Assembly: GCA_903868145.1 (NCBI GenBank)
Contig: CAIPTY010000084.1
Span: 1-54,093, forward strand
Source of the DNA: an uncultured Desulfuromonadales bacterium
GTDB lineage: Bacteria; Desulfobacterota; Desulfuromonadia; Geobacterales; Pseudopelobacteraceae
Direction of reading: 5' to 3'
DNA: 54,093 bases
Made by a program: the position numbers and the translations under genes. Below are positions 23,545-31,221 of the stretch, in pieces. The notes below the pieces were generated by a model. That model saw only the letters and a list, made by a program, of their open reading frames with translations, was not told the origin of the DNA and did not search any database. Numbering within the stretch: the stretch's first letter is position 1; every line of letters begins with the position of its first letter.

Positions 23545-24465
23545 ATGACACAACCAATTGATGAATCCATCTATACCGCCGTTACCGTGGCCATCCAGGC
23601 CGAGGCGCAACGAATTCTCTCCGAAGGACTGGTAACGGCGGTTGTCGGCTACGCATCCGCCCGCCGCAAAGGTTCGACCCAGCCGATCGTGATCACCGAC
23701 GCAGCTTTGGCGGAGAAGCTGATTTTTACCCCCGCCTGTGTCAACAACCTGGCGGTCTACCTGACCAAGGCCAAGAAAGAAATCCCAAAGACCGGCAGGA
23801 TCGGCATCGTTGTCAAGGGGTGCGACCTGAAGGCGCTGGTGGGTCTCATGGGTGAATCACAGCTCAAACGGGAGGATCTCTACCTGATCGGTGTTCCCTG
23901 CATCGGTGTACTTGGTTCCATCATCCAGCCGGATACGGCGTTCACATCCGACTCCATAGCCCCCAAATGCCGCGAGTGCGACGCCCACCTGCCGCTGGGA
24001 TGCGACTTCGTTCCGAGCCAGCAGCCGATCACTCCGGAACTGGAAAAGAAGTACGCCGCCGAAATCGACCGTCTTGAGGCCATGACGCCTGCCGAGCGCT
24101 GGGCATACTGGAAAGAGCAGTTCTCCAAGTGCATCAAGTGCTACGCCTGTCGCCAGGTTTGCCCGTTCTGTTTCTGTGAACAATGTCTCTGCGATCGCAA
24201 CAAGCCCCAGATGGTGGAAACAACTCCTCGTCCGGCGGGAAATTTCGCCTGGCATATTGTTCGTGCCATGCACCTGACCGGAAGATGCGCCGGTTGTGCC
24301 GAGTGCGAGCGGGCCTGTCCGATGGATATACCCCTGAATCTGCTGAACCGCAAGATGGCCAAGGAGTTGAAGGACCTGTATGAATATGAGGCCGGCTTTG
24401 AAGTCAATGCAAAAGGGCCGCTGACGATGTTTACGGAAAAAGATGACCAGAGCTTCATCAAGTAG
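23545..24465 (+). CDS. Flx iron-sulfur subunit (FdhB/FrhB-like with 4Fe-4S dicluster)
   Basis: A 306-residue cytoplasmic electron carrier. The first 130 residues resemble the F420-hydrogenase beta/FdhB type domain (GIVVKGCDLKAL, GVPCIGV). Cysteines follow in CRECDAHLPLGC, then CIKCYACRQVCPFCFCEQC, and a second ferredoxin motif CAGCAECERACP near the C-terminus. It corresponds to one of the two ferredoxin-like subunits (FlxB/FlxC) of the FlxABCD-HdrABC system; I cannot say which from sequence alone. It lies 25 bp after flxD. Confidence 0.85.
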   Translation: MTQPIDESIYTAVTVAIQAEAQRILSEGLVTAVVGYASARRKGSTQPIVITDAALAEKLIFTPACVNNLAVYLTKAKKEIPKTGRIGIVVKGCDLKALVGLMGESQLKREDLYLIGVPCIGVLGSIIQPDTAFTSDSIAPKCRECDAHLPLGCDFVPSQQPITPELEKKYAAEIDRLEAMTPAERWAYWKEQFSKCIKCYACRQVCPFCFCEQCLCDRNKPQMVETTPRPAGNFAWHIVRAMHLTGRCAGCAECERACPMDIPLNLLNRKMAKELKDLYEYEAGFEVNAKGPLTMFTEKDDQSFIK

Positions 24466-24489
24466 ATCACGTTCAATACAAAGGTTTTT

Positions 24490-25494
24490 ATGAAAACATA
24501 CATCTCCGAGCAAAACCTGAACACCCTCCTTGACACGCTGATTGCTGAAGGCAAGCGCGTGGTAGCCCCCCGTATGAATGCCGGTACACCGCTGTACGAA
24601 CCGCTTGCAAGCGCAGACGAGCTGGTTACTGACCAGTTGCCGAAACGGTCGGGCAAGGAGGCATTCTTCCCCCTCTGCGAGGACATAATGTCCTACGAGA
24701 AGGAGGGGCAGAAGGTCAGTATAACGGATATCGATCCGGCACGTTTTCCGGAGACCGTGCTGGTGGGCGTACGCTCCTGCGATGCCGCCGCGATTCCGGT
24801 TCTGGATGCGGTCTTCTCCTGGGACTACAAGGATGAATTTTTCCTGGAGCGCAGAAAAAAGACCACCGTTGTGGGACTGGCCTGCACCATGGCCGACGAC
24901 GCCTGTTTCTGCACCGCTGTGGGTCTGTCTCCCGCCGAAACCAGGGGGAGCGACCTGTTCCTGACCCCCGTCGAGGGGGGGGGCTACTCCTGCGAGACCT
25001 GTAGCGAAAAAGGTGAGGCGCTTGTAAAAAGCTACACAGCACTCTTTGCCGAAGCCTGCAGTTCCAAGGCCCTGCCGCTGGCAGAGCCGCAGACCGAAAA
25101 GATCGACCTTCAGAAAGTCAAGGGTTGGCTTGACAACCACTTCGAGGATCCGGCCTGGGATTCGATCGCTACCCGCTGCGTCGGTTGCGGAGCCTGCGCC
25201 TTTGTCTGCCCGGTCTGCCACTGTTTCGACATCGTGGACGAAGGAACCGAGAAAAGCGGCAAGCGCCGGAAGAACTGGGACGCCTGCGGCTTCTGGAAGT
25301 TCACCCATCACGCATCGGGTCACAATCCACGCGACCAGCAGCCCAAACGCTACCGCAACCGCATCATGCACAAATTCAAGTATTACGACGACAAGTTCGG
25401 AGAGACTCTCTGCACCGGCTGCGGCAGGTGCATCCGGCTCTGCCCGGTGGGAATTGATATCGCCGGTATCGTTGAAGAGATAAGCAAAAAATAA
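24490..25494 (+). CDS. Flx iron-sulfur subunit (sulfhydrogenase beta-like)
   Basis: A 334-residue protein of the 4Fe-4S dicluster group related to the beta subunit of soluble sulfhydrogenases. An N-terminal domain of about 200 residues contains VGVRSCDAAAIPVLD and a Cys set CTMADDACFC, and is followed by two ferredoxin motifs, CVGCGACAFVCPVCHCFD and CTGCGRCIRLCPVGID. It would pass electrons from the flavin subunit FlxA toward FlxD/HdrA. It is 24 bp after the previous gene, while a 159-bp palindromic repeat separates it from flxA. Confidence 0.87.
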   Translation: MKTYISEQNLNTLLDTLIAEGKRVVAPRMNAGTPLYEPLASADELVTDQLPKRSGKEAFFPLCEDIMSYEKEGQKVSITDIDPARFPETVLVGVRSCDAAAIPVLDAVFSWDYKDEFFLERRKKTTVVGLACTMADDACFCTAVGLSPAETRGSDLFLTPVEGGGYSCETCSEKGEALVKSYTALFAEACSSKALPLAEPQTEKIDLQKVKGWLDNHFEDPAWDSIATRCVGCGACAFVCPVCHCFDIVDEGTEKSGKRRKNWDACGFWKFTHHASGHNPRDQQPKRYRNRIMHKFKYYDDKFGETLCTGCGRCIRLCPVGIDIAGIVEEISKK

Positions 25495-25499
25495 TATTT

Positions 25500-25643
25500 A
25501 ACACAGGGGCACAGAGGAGACGGAGATAACTTCAGGAGAATTCGTCGAGAGTACAGACAAAGATACGCTCTTCACTTTTGGATATTTGCTCTGCCCGGAA
25601 TATCTGGTTTTCTCGGTTTTCTCTGTGTCTCTGGGTTTAAGAA
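25500..25643. repeat. Long palindromic repeat before flxA
   Basis: The left arm aacacaggggcacagagga and right arm tctctgtgtctctgggttt are imperfect inverted copies about 100 bases apart. It fills the gap before flxA, the second such hairpin inside this operon, and resembles the element at 22855-23002. Confidence 0.78.
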
Positions 25644-25653
25644 GGAATCTGTA

Positions 25654-26502
25654 ATGAGTGATCACACCAACAAGAACATCTACCTCCCCTACCTTACCAC
25701 TGTCGAAGAGGTCATCGACGAGACGCCTGATGTGCGTACACTCAAGCTGGTCTTTCAGGATGAAAAGGTCAGGGAGAACTTCAGCTTCCGGGCTGGCCAG
25801 TTCGCGGAATACTCGGCATTCGGAGCCGGGGAATCCACCTTCTGTATCGCCTCATCTCCAACGCGCGCGGGCTTTATCGAGTGCTGTTTCCGCTCGGTGG
25901 GCAGAGTTACCGAGGAGCTGCGACGTCTCGAAGTGGGGGACAGCCTGGGTGTTCGCGGCCCCTACGGCAATTCCTTTCCCATTGAGGATTTCTTCGGTAA
26001 AAACCTGGTCTTCGTAGCGGGCGGTATCGCTCTGCCGCCGTTGCGCACGCTGATCTGGAACTGTCTGGACTGGCGCGACAAATTCGGTGACATCACCATC
26101 GTCTACGGCGCTCGAACCGAGTCTGATCTGGTGTATAAGCGGGAATTGATGGATTGGCAGGAACGTGCGGATGTGCGGCTGGTCAAGACCGTCGATCCGG
26201 GCGGCAACGGCCCGGAGTGGGACGGCAGGGTCGGTTTCGTGCCGACCATACTGGAAGAGGCGGCACCGGGCGCAGAAAACACCATAGCCCTGGTATGCGG
26301 CCCGCCGATCATGATCAAGTTCACCCTGCCGGTGCTGGAAAAACTGGGCTTTACCGATGAGCAGGTGTACACCACGCTGGAGAACCGTATGAAATGCGGC
26401 CTGGGAAAATGTGGCCGCTGCAATGTGGGCAACGTCTACGTATGCAAGGACGGGCCGGTCTTTACGGCACAGCAGGTCAAGGCCATGCCGATGGAGTTCT
26501 GA
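25654..26502 (+). CDS. flxA: FlxA, FAD/NAD(P)H-binding oxidoreductase subunit
   Basis: A 282-residue flavoprotein of the ferredoxin-NADP reductase/dihydroorotate-dehydrogenase-electron-transfer (PyrK, HydG-like) family. It has the FAD-binding barrel (FRAGQFAEYS, FCIASSPTRAG), the NAD(P)-binding domain (VFVAGGIALPPLRTL, VCGPPIM), and a C-terminal 2Fe-2S motif MKCGLGKCGRCNVGNVYVCKDGP. It feeds electrons from NADH or NADPH into the Flx-Hdr complex. It is the last gene of the operon and converges with the DsbC-like gene with five bases between stops. A ribosome site (aagaagga) precedes ATG 25654. Confidence 0.9.
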   Translation: MSDHTNKNIYLPYLTTVEEVIDETPDVRTLKLVFQDEKVRENFSFRAGQFAEYSAFGAGESTFCIASSPTRAGFIECCFRSVGRVTEELRRLEVGDSLGVRGPYGNSFPIEDFFGKNLVFVAGGIALPPLRTLIWNCLDWRDKFGDITIVYGARTESDLVYKRELMDWQERADVRLVKTVDPGGNGPEWDGRVGFVPTILEEAAPGAENTIALVCGPPIMIKFTLPVLEKLGFTDEQVYTTLENRMKCGLGKCGRCNVGNVYVCKDGPVFTAQQVKAMPMEF

Positions 26503-26507
26503 CGCTG

Positions 26508-26999
26508 CTACCGACGTGGACCCAGGGCTTCCTCAATCATTTTTAAGTCAAAACCTTCAATAATCCTGCCGTTTATCATGAATGTCGGTGTAGCCGACAC
26601 CTTGTTTTTCTTTGCCACCTCCAACTGTTCATCCAGCATCCTGACACCTGCAGGGGTTGAAGCAAGTGGCGGAGCCGCATCCATTCTCCCTGACATGACA
26701 TCGTGGTAGGCTCGTGACCTGTCCGGCATCGAAAGGACAAAACGGGCCTTTTCCCGTGCACGGGGATGACGGGCCAGGGGATAAAAGAATACATACCGCT
26801 TCACGTCAGTACGCTGGTCAAAGTAGCTGGAAGCCTTGCGGCAGAAGGGGCAATCCGGATCGGTAAACTCCAGAACGACCTTGGAGCCTGAACCTATCTC
26901 TATGGCCCGGCTGAGATCAACTCCTCCCGCAGCCGCAGGGCGGATCCAGCCGCAGGCCGCACATACCAGACCTATCATCATAATCCTGAGTACCGTCAT
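26508..26999 (-). CDS. Periplasmic thioredoxin-fold protein (DsbC/DsbG-like)
   Basis: A 163-residue exported thioredoxin-fold protein. A signal peptide ([18 protein letters not shown]) is followed by the redox motif CPFC (Cys50, Cys53) in TDPDCPFCRKAS and a cis-Pro loop in SATPTFMING. It lacks the dimerisation domain of classical DsbC, as do many short DsbC-like proteins in this group. A role in disulfide exchange or c-type cytochrome maturation is plausible. Its start ATG overlaps the stop of the upstream kinase gene by four bases, making it the last cistron of the gntR-selA-ispD-kinase chain. Confidence 0.85.
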   Translation of the reverse strand: MTVLRIMMIGLVCAACGWIRPAAAGGVDLSRAIEIGSGSKVVLEFTDPDCPFCRKASSYFDQRTDVKRYVFFYPLARHPRAREKARFVLSMPDRSRAYHDVMSGRMDAAPPLASTPAGVRMLDEQLEVAKKNKVSATPTFMINGRIIEGFDLKMIEEALGPRR

Positions 27000-28207
27000 A
27001 CTGCTGTTCCTCCCATACAGTCCGGGCAGCGAATCCTGTCTGGCGGATAGCAGGGGAGCAGGATGATAAACTCGCTGCCACCCTCCGGGGGACTCTCGGC
27101 CCAGATGGTTCCGTTGAAACTGTTCACCGCCTGACGACAGAATGCCAGCCCCAGTCCCGCACCCCCTTTTTCCCGGATGGTGGCATTTGCGGACTGGATG
27201 TACCGATCAAAAACGCGGCCCAGATCTTCCGTCGGGATGCCGTTGCCGCTGTCCTTGACGGACAATTTAACGAAACAGGTGCGGCAGGCGATCCCCGCAG
27301 ATGGCTGAACATATACCGGAATTCTCACTCCGTTGGCCCCACCGTTATCCACACACCGGCACGAAACCTCAATCGCTCCCCCTTCGGGTGTAAATTTGAC
27401 AGCATTTGCCAACAGATTGGTTAGAACCCTGCCCATGACGAAGCGATCTACCGCAATAACCGGCATCTCCTCCGCCACGTCAAGCGTCAGTGAAATGCCG
27501 TCATGTTCAATGGCTCTGATAAAGTTTTTTACCGCCGAGGCGATAATATCTGCAGGTTCGCAGGGCCTGAGTGATATGGGCATCATGCCCGACTCAAAGC
27601 GCCTCAGATCAAGCATGTTATCGATCATGCTGACAATTTCGCTGCAACTGTCGATGGCAGACTCCAGATATTCCTTCTGTTCCTGATTTACCGGACCGAG
27701 CCGACCCTCACGGATGATATCGATGGAACCGACCACCGCCGTAATGGGGTTTTTCAGATCGTGGGACAGCATGAAGAAAAAATCTTCCTTCTCCTGTTCA
27801 AGTTTTTTCTTCTCCCTCATTGTCCGCCGGATGGAAAGCGCCCGTTCCAATCTCTGGAGCAGATCGTCAAGCGAGAACGGTTTGGTGAAATAGTCGAAGG
27901 CGCCTGATTTTATGCACTCCACCGCCAGATCCTCACTGCCGTGGGCGGTCATTATGATCACAGCGGTCTCCAGGCCTGCCTCCTCAACACGCTTAAGCAG
28001 ATCAATGCCGCTCATTCCGGGCATTCTGACATCCACAAGCGCAAGCGCGTAGCTGTTGCCGTTCAGCATGTTCCAGGCCGTGTCGCCGTCTCCAGCCCAA
28101 TCGGTACTGTAACCGGAATCTCCCAGATGAAGCTTGAGTATGACGGCAATATCCGGTTCATCATCCACAATCAGAATCCTTTCGGGCAATTGTGCTGACA
28201 TGTTCAC
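26996..28207 (-). CDS. Hybrid response regulator-histidine kinase
   Basis: A 403-residue cytoplasmic protein with a receiver domain first (phospho-Asp59 in [11 protein letters not shown], Lys109 in FTKPF), a coiled-coil linker rich in Lys/Glu (about 125-142), a HisKA dimerisation domain with His149 in LSHDLKNP, and an HATPase domain ([26 protein letters not shown]). There is no sensor or membrane region, so the input is probably phosphotransfer to its own receiver. Two Cys pairs (ACRTC within the ATPase domain and RCPDC at the C-terminus) are unusual and might respond to redox state or bind metal. ATG 28207 overlaps the ispD stop by four bases. Confidence 0.9.
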   Translation of the reverse strand: MNMSAQLPERILIVDDEPDIAVILKLHLGDSGYSTDWAGDGDTAWNMLNGNSYALALVDVRMPGMSGIDLLKRVEEAGLETAVIIMTAHGSEDLAVECIKSGAFDYFTKPFSLDDLLQRLERALSIRRTMREKKKLEQEKEDFFFMLSHDLKNPITAVVGSIDIIREGRLGPVNQEQKEYLESAIDSCSEIVSMIDNMLDLRRFESGMMPISLRPCEPADIIASAVKNFIRAIEHDGISLTLDVAEEMPVIAVDRFVMGRVLTNLLANAVKFTPEGGAIEVSCRCVDNGGANGVRIPVYVQPSAGIACRTCFVKLSVKDSGNGIPTEDLGRVFDRYIQSANATIREKGGAGLGLAFCRQAVNSFNGTIWAESPPEGGSEFIILLPCYPPDRIRCPDCMGGTAV

Positions 28208-28917
28208 TGTTCCTTTCTCCGGCGGGCAAGAAAAGCCTCTGCCAGGACAAGATCCTCAGGGGTGGTTATCTTGATGTTCTGGTACTCTCCGTTGACGATT
28301 CTTACCCTGCCGCCCAACCGCTCGACCAGTGACGCATCGTCGGTGCCGCTGCAGTTTTCACGCTCTGCCGCTCGATGGGCGTCGTAAATGATGCCGAAGC
28401 GGAAAGTCTGGGGGGTCTGCGCCTGCCAGAGCATCTCGCGCGGTGGAGTGTCAATGACGATGCCGTCACGAACGGTCTTTATGGTGTCCTTGGCCTGAAC
28501 GGCCACAAGAGCGCCGTCATTGCAGCGGGCAGATTCGATGGATGCAGTCAGCAGAGCAGGAGAGATCAGGGGACGGACACCGTCGTGGATGAGCACGGTA
28601 TCGTCATCCGTCACATCCGGCCGCATGGCATTCAGGCCGTTCATGACTGAGTTCTGACGTTCGCGCCCCCCCGGCACAATTGCACGTACTTTGCGAAATC
28701 CGCAGGCTTCCACGACATGCTCGCGACAGTAGGGAATCTCGTCCGCGGGGATCACCAGATAGATCGCTTCAATAAGGGGTGAGCTTTCAAAGATTGCGAT
28801 AGTGCGGGCAACAATCGGCAACCCCTCAAGCAGCAGGTACTGTTTGTTGATGGACGCCCCCATGCGTTTTCCCATGCCGGCGGCAGGTATCAGGGCGAAA
28901 GAGCGGTAGTCGTTCAT
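28204..28917 (-). CDS. ispD: 2-C-methyl-D-erythritol 4-phosphate cytidylyltransferase
   Basis: A 237-residue IspD enzyme of the non-mevalonate isoprenoid pathway: MEP + CTP gives CDP-methylerythritol. The nucleotide-binding loop [12 protein letters not shown] with the following KQYL is at the N-terminus; [21 protein letters not shown] and [12 protein letters not shown] follow in the usual order. Its normal partner ispF is not adjacent. It overlaps selA and the kinase gene by four bases on either side. Confidence 0.95.
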   Translation of the reverse strand: MNDYRSFALIPAAGMGKRMGASINKQYLLLEGLPIVARTIAIFESSPLIEAIYLVIPADEIPYCREHVVEACGFRKVRAIVPGGRERQNSVMNGLNAMRPDVTDDDTVLIHDGVRPLISPALLTASIESARCNDGALVAVQAKDTIKTVRDGIVIDTPPREMLWQAQTPQTFRFGIIYDAHRAAERENCSGTDDASLVERLGGRVRIVNGEYQNIKITTPEDLVLAEAFLARRRKEQ

Positions 28918-30344
28918 CTGACGGTCTCACAGCAGCGTTTTGCCGCTTCTGCAAGGGAGTTTGAGAGTGCGGGAAGGTCGCGGTCAAGAATCGTGCGGAC
29001 ATCCAGCAGATAGCGGTCATGGTGGATCCTGCCTATAACCGGTACTGGTGGCCGCCGCAGGGCGGCTTCAATCTGCTGCGCCGATGAAACGCCTATCCTG
29101 ATCTCGATGAGTGTTGTTGGAAGTTGGAGCAGGGGGAAGGAGCCCCCGCCGGCGCTTGATTCACCGGGGTGTTTGACCAGTGAGACGGAATCCGGAATCG
29201 CTCGGCGTAGTTTTCGGCAGATCGTATCGGCTCGTCGGACAAGCTGCCCGCCTGTCATGGTCAGCATGCGCAGAGTGGGAATTGAGGCCAGCGCACGCCG
29301 CTCATCCCGATACAGCCGCAGGGTCGCCTCCAGAGCGGCCAGATTGAGCTTGTCCATGCGCAGAGCCCGCAGCAGAGGGTGGTGTTTCATCGGTTCAATA
29401 AGGCGCCGTGCTCCGGCGATCAGACCGGCCTGGGGGCCGCCCAGCAGTTTATCACCGCTGAAGGTCACCAGATCGGCTCCTTTTTCCAGATACTGCCTGA
29501 TGGTTGGCTCGCCGCTGATACCATAGGAGGAGAGATCAATAAGGGAGCCGCTTCCCGCATCCAGCATGACCGGAATCCCCGTTTCAGGCCTCAACATGGC
29601 CATTGCGCCGATGGAAACCTCGGCAGTAAAGCCCACAATTGCAAAATTGCTGGTATGCACCTTAAGCATCAGGGCGGTTGCATCGGTGATGGCAGCACGG
29701 AAATCAGTGATGTGCGTGCGGTTTGTGGTGCCGACCTCGACCAGTCTGGCGCCGCTCTGACGCATGACATCCGGGATACGGAAGGAACCGCCGATCTCCA
29801 CCAGTTCGCCCCGCGACACGATCACCTCACGTCCCTGTGCCAGTGTGGTGAGCGCCAGTATGACCGCCGCCGCATTATTGTTGACCACCAGCGCCGCTTC
29901 CGCCCCGGTCAGCTCGCAGATCAGACCTTCAACGTGGGCATAGCGACTGCCACGCTCGCCGTTTTCAAGGTCGAATTCGAGGTTTGAATAGCCTGCCGAG
30001 ACCGAATGAATGGCCTCTTCAGCCTCATCCGCCAGTGGTGAACGCCCCAGATTGGTGTGAACCACCACACCGGTGCCGTTGACAACGCCCCGCAGGCTGC
30101 GGGATGTGCGGAATTCGAGTTCTGACATAATCAGCGCGATGATCCGGGCTGGCTCGGGCACATCCGCCAGAACGCCGGTTAGCACCTCACCGCGCAACCG
30201 GTCAATCACTGCGCGAACGCCTGCCACAACCACCGGTCGCGGATACCCGTCAACACCCAGCGCCAGATCGCTCCACGCCATAACCCGGTCAACCTTGGGC
30301 AGCGTCCGCAGCAGTTGCTGAATTCCTGTGGAGAGAACTGCCAT
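28914..30344 (-). CDS. selA: L-seryl-tRNA(Sec) selenium transferase
   Basis: A 476-residue PLP enzyme converting Ser-tRNA(Sec) to Sec-tRNA(Sec) with selenophosphate, so the organism makes selenoproteins. Family landmarks: [17 protein letters not shown], the glycine-rich [13 protein letters not shown], and the PLP lysine in [12 protein letters not shown] (near residue 298). ATG 30344 is taken as start; a longer frame would run back into gntR. The gene begins one base after the gntR stop. selB and selC are not in this window. Confidence 0.95.
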   Translation of the reverse strand: MAVLSTGIQQLLRTLPKVDRVMAWSDLALGVDGYPRPVVVAGVRAVIDRLRGEVLTGVLADVPEPARIIALIMSELEFRTSRSLRGVVNGTGVVVHTNLGRSPLADEAEEAIHSVSAGYSNLEFDLENGERGSRYAHVEGLICELTGAEAALVVNNNAAAVILALTTLAQGREVIVSRGELVEIGGSFRIPDVMRQSGARLVEVGTTNRTHITDFRAAITDATALMLKVHTSNFAIVGFTAEVSIGAMAMLRPETGIPVMLDAGSGSLIDLSSYGISGEPTIRQYLEKGADLVTFSGDKLLGGPQAGLIAGARRLIEPMKHHPLLRALRMDKLNLAALEATLRLYRDERRALASIPTLRMLTMTGGQLVRRADTICRKLRRAIPDSVSLVKHPGESSAGGGSFPLLQLPTTLIEIRIGVSSAQQIEAALRRPPVPVIGRIHHDRYLLDVRTILDRDLPALSNSLAEAAKRCCETVR

Positions 30345-30345
30345 G

Positions 30346-31035
30346 TCAGAGATCAATCTGGAGTTCGGCCCGCTGGGATGCCGTGACAGCTCCGTCCAGC
30401 AAAACCCTGCCGCCGTATTCCGCATTTTTGCGCACCAGCATCTCGGCTGTCTCCGCCTCGTGCGCACGGAACGCCTCAATTATTTTCTGATGTTCCTGAA
30501 CCGCTATCTTCATTCTGCCCGGCAGACTGAGAGACATGAAGCGCAGCCGCTGAAAGCGTGTCACGACGCTGGTGATCAGCTCCTTCAGTTTTTCGTTGTC
30601 TGCCGCCTTGATGAACATGTCATGGAAATCGCTGTGGATTTTGAAAAAAGTCTTGATGTCGTTCTGCTCTGCCAGTTCGGAGAGCCGGTCATTGATTGCC
30701 TGGAGCCGATCAAGCTCCCTGGCGGTCAGCTTTGCGCAGGCCATGCGCGCGGCATAGCCTTCCAGGATGCTTTTTATGGCATAAAACTCCTCAACATCCT
30801 TCTGATTGAATTCGCTGACAATCGCTCCACGGCGAGGGATGACGGACAGATAGCCCTCCGATTCCAACTGGCGGAATGCTTCGCGGATCGGAGTCCGGCT
30901 GATGCCGTAACGTTCGGCCAGTTCCGGTTCCGATACCCTGCTGCCGGCCTTCAGGGTCCCCGATATGATGGCGTCACGGATATGTTCCAGGATCATCTCG
31001 CGCAGTGTGAGATGCTTTTCAATGGCTTTTTTCAT
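30346..31035 (-). CDS. GntR-family regulator, FadR/FCD subfamily
   Basis: A 229-residue transcription factor. The winged helix (REMILEHIRDAIISGTLKAGS, SEPELAERYGISRTPIREAFRQLESEG) is followed by an all-helical FCD effector domain (about 80-215) containing the metal-ligand pattern Asp...His (HSDFHDMF) and a later His (VQEHQKI). It probably senses a small organic acid. It is the first gene of the selA-ispD-kinase-dsb chain. The near-palindrome ttgtatacagtatgca at about 31068 in front of it could be its own operator. Confidence 0.9.
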   Translation of the reverse strand: MKKAIEKHLTLREMILEHIRDAIISGTLKAGSRVSEPELAERYGISRTPIREAFRQLESEGYLSVIPRRGAIVSEFNQKDVEEFYAIKSILEGYAARMACAKLTARELDRLQAINDRLSELAEQNDIKTFFKIHSDFHDMFIKAADNEKLKELITSVVTRFQRLRFMSLSLPGRMKIAVQEHQKIIEAFRAHEAETAEMLVRKNAEYGGRVLLDGAVTASQRAELQIDL

Positions 31036-31221
31036 GGCTCATTCTGCTCCGGAAAGTGATGGCCGCATTGTATACAGTATGCACCATTTGTCAACGGTAA
31101 CATTCCGGCATTTATTTCAGTGCGCTTCCTGTTTTTTACTGTTTTTTTCGGGGGGATGTTGCATAATCCACCCGGATTTTTATATGACTGTGCCCTTGAG
31201 TCAGGGGTATCCAGGAGCATC

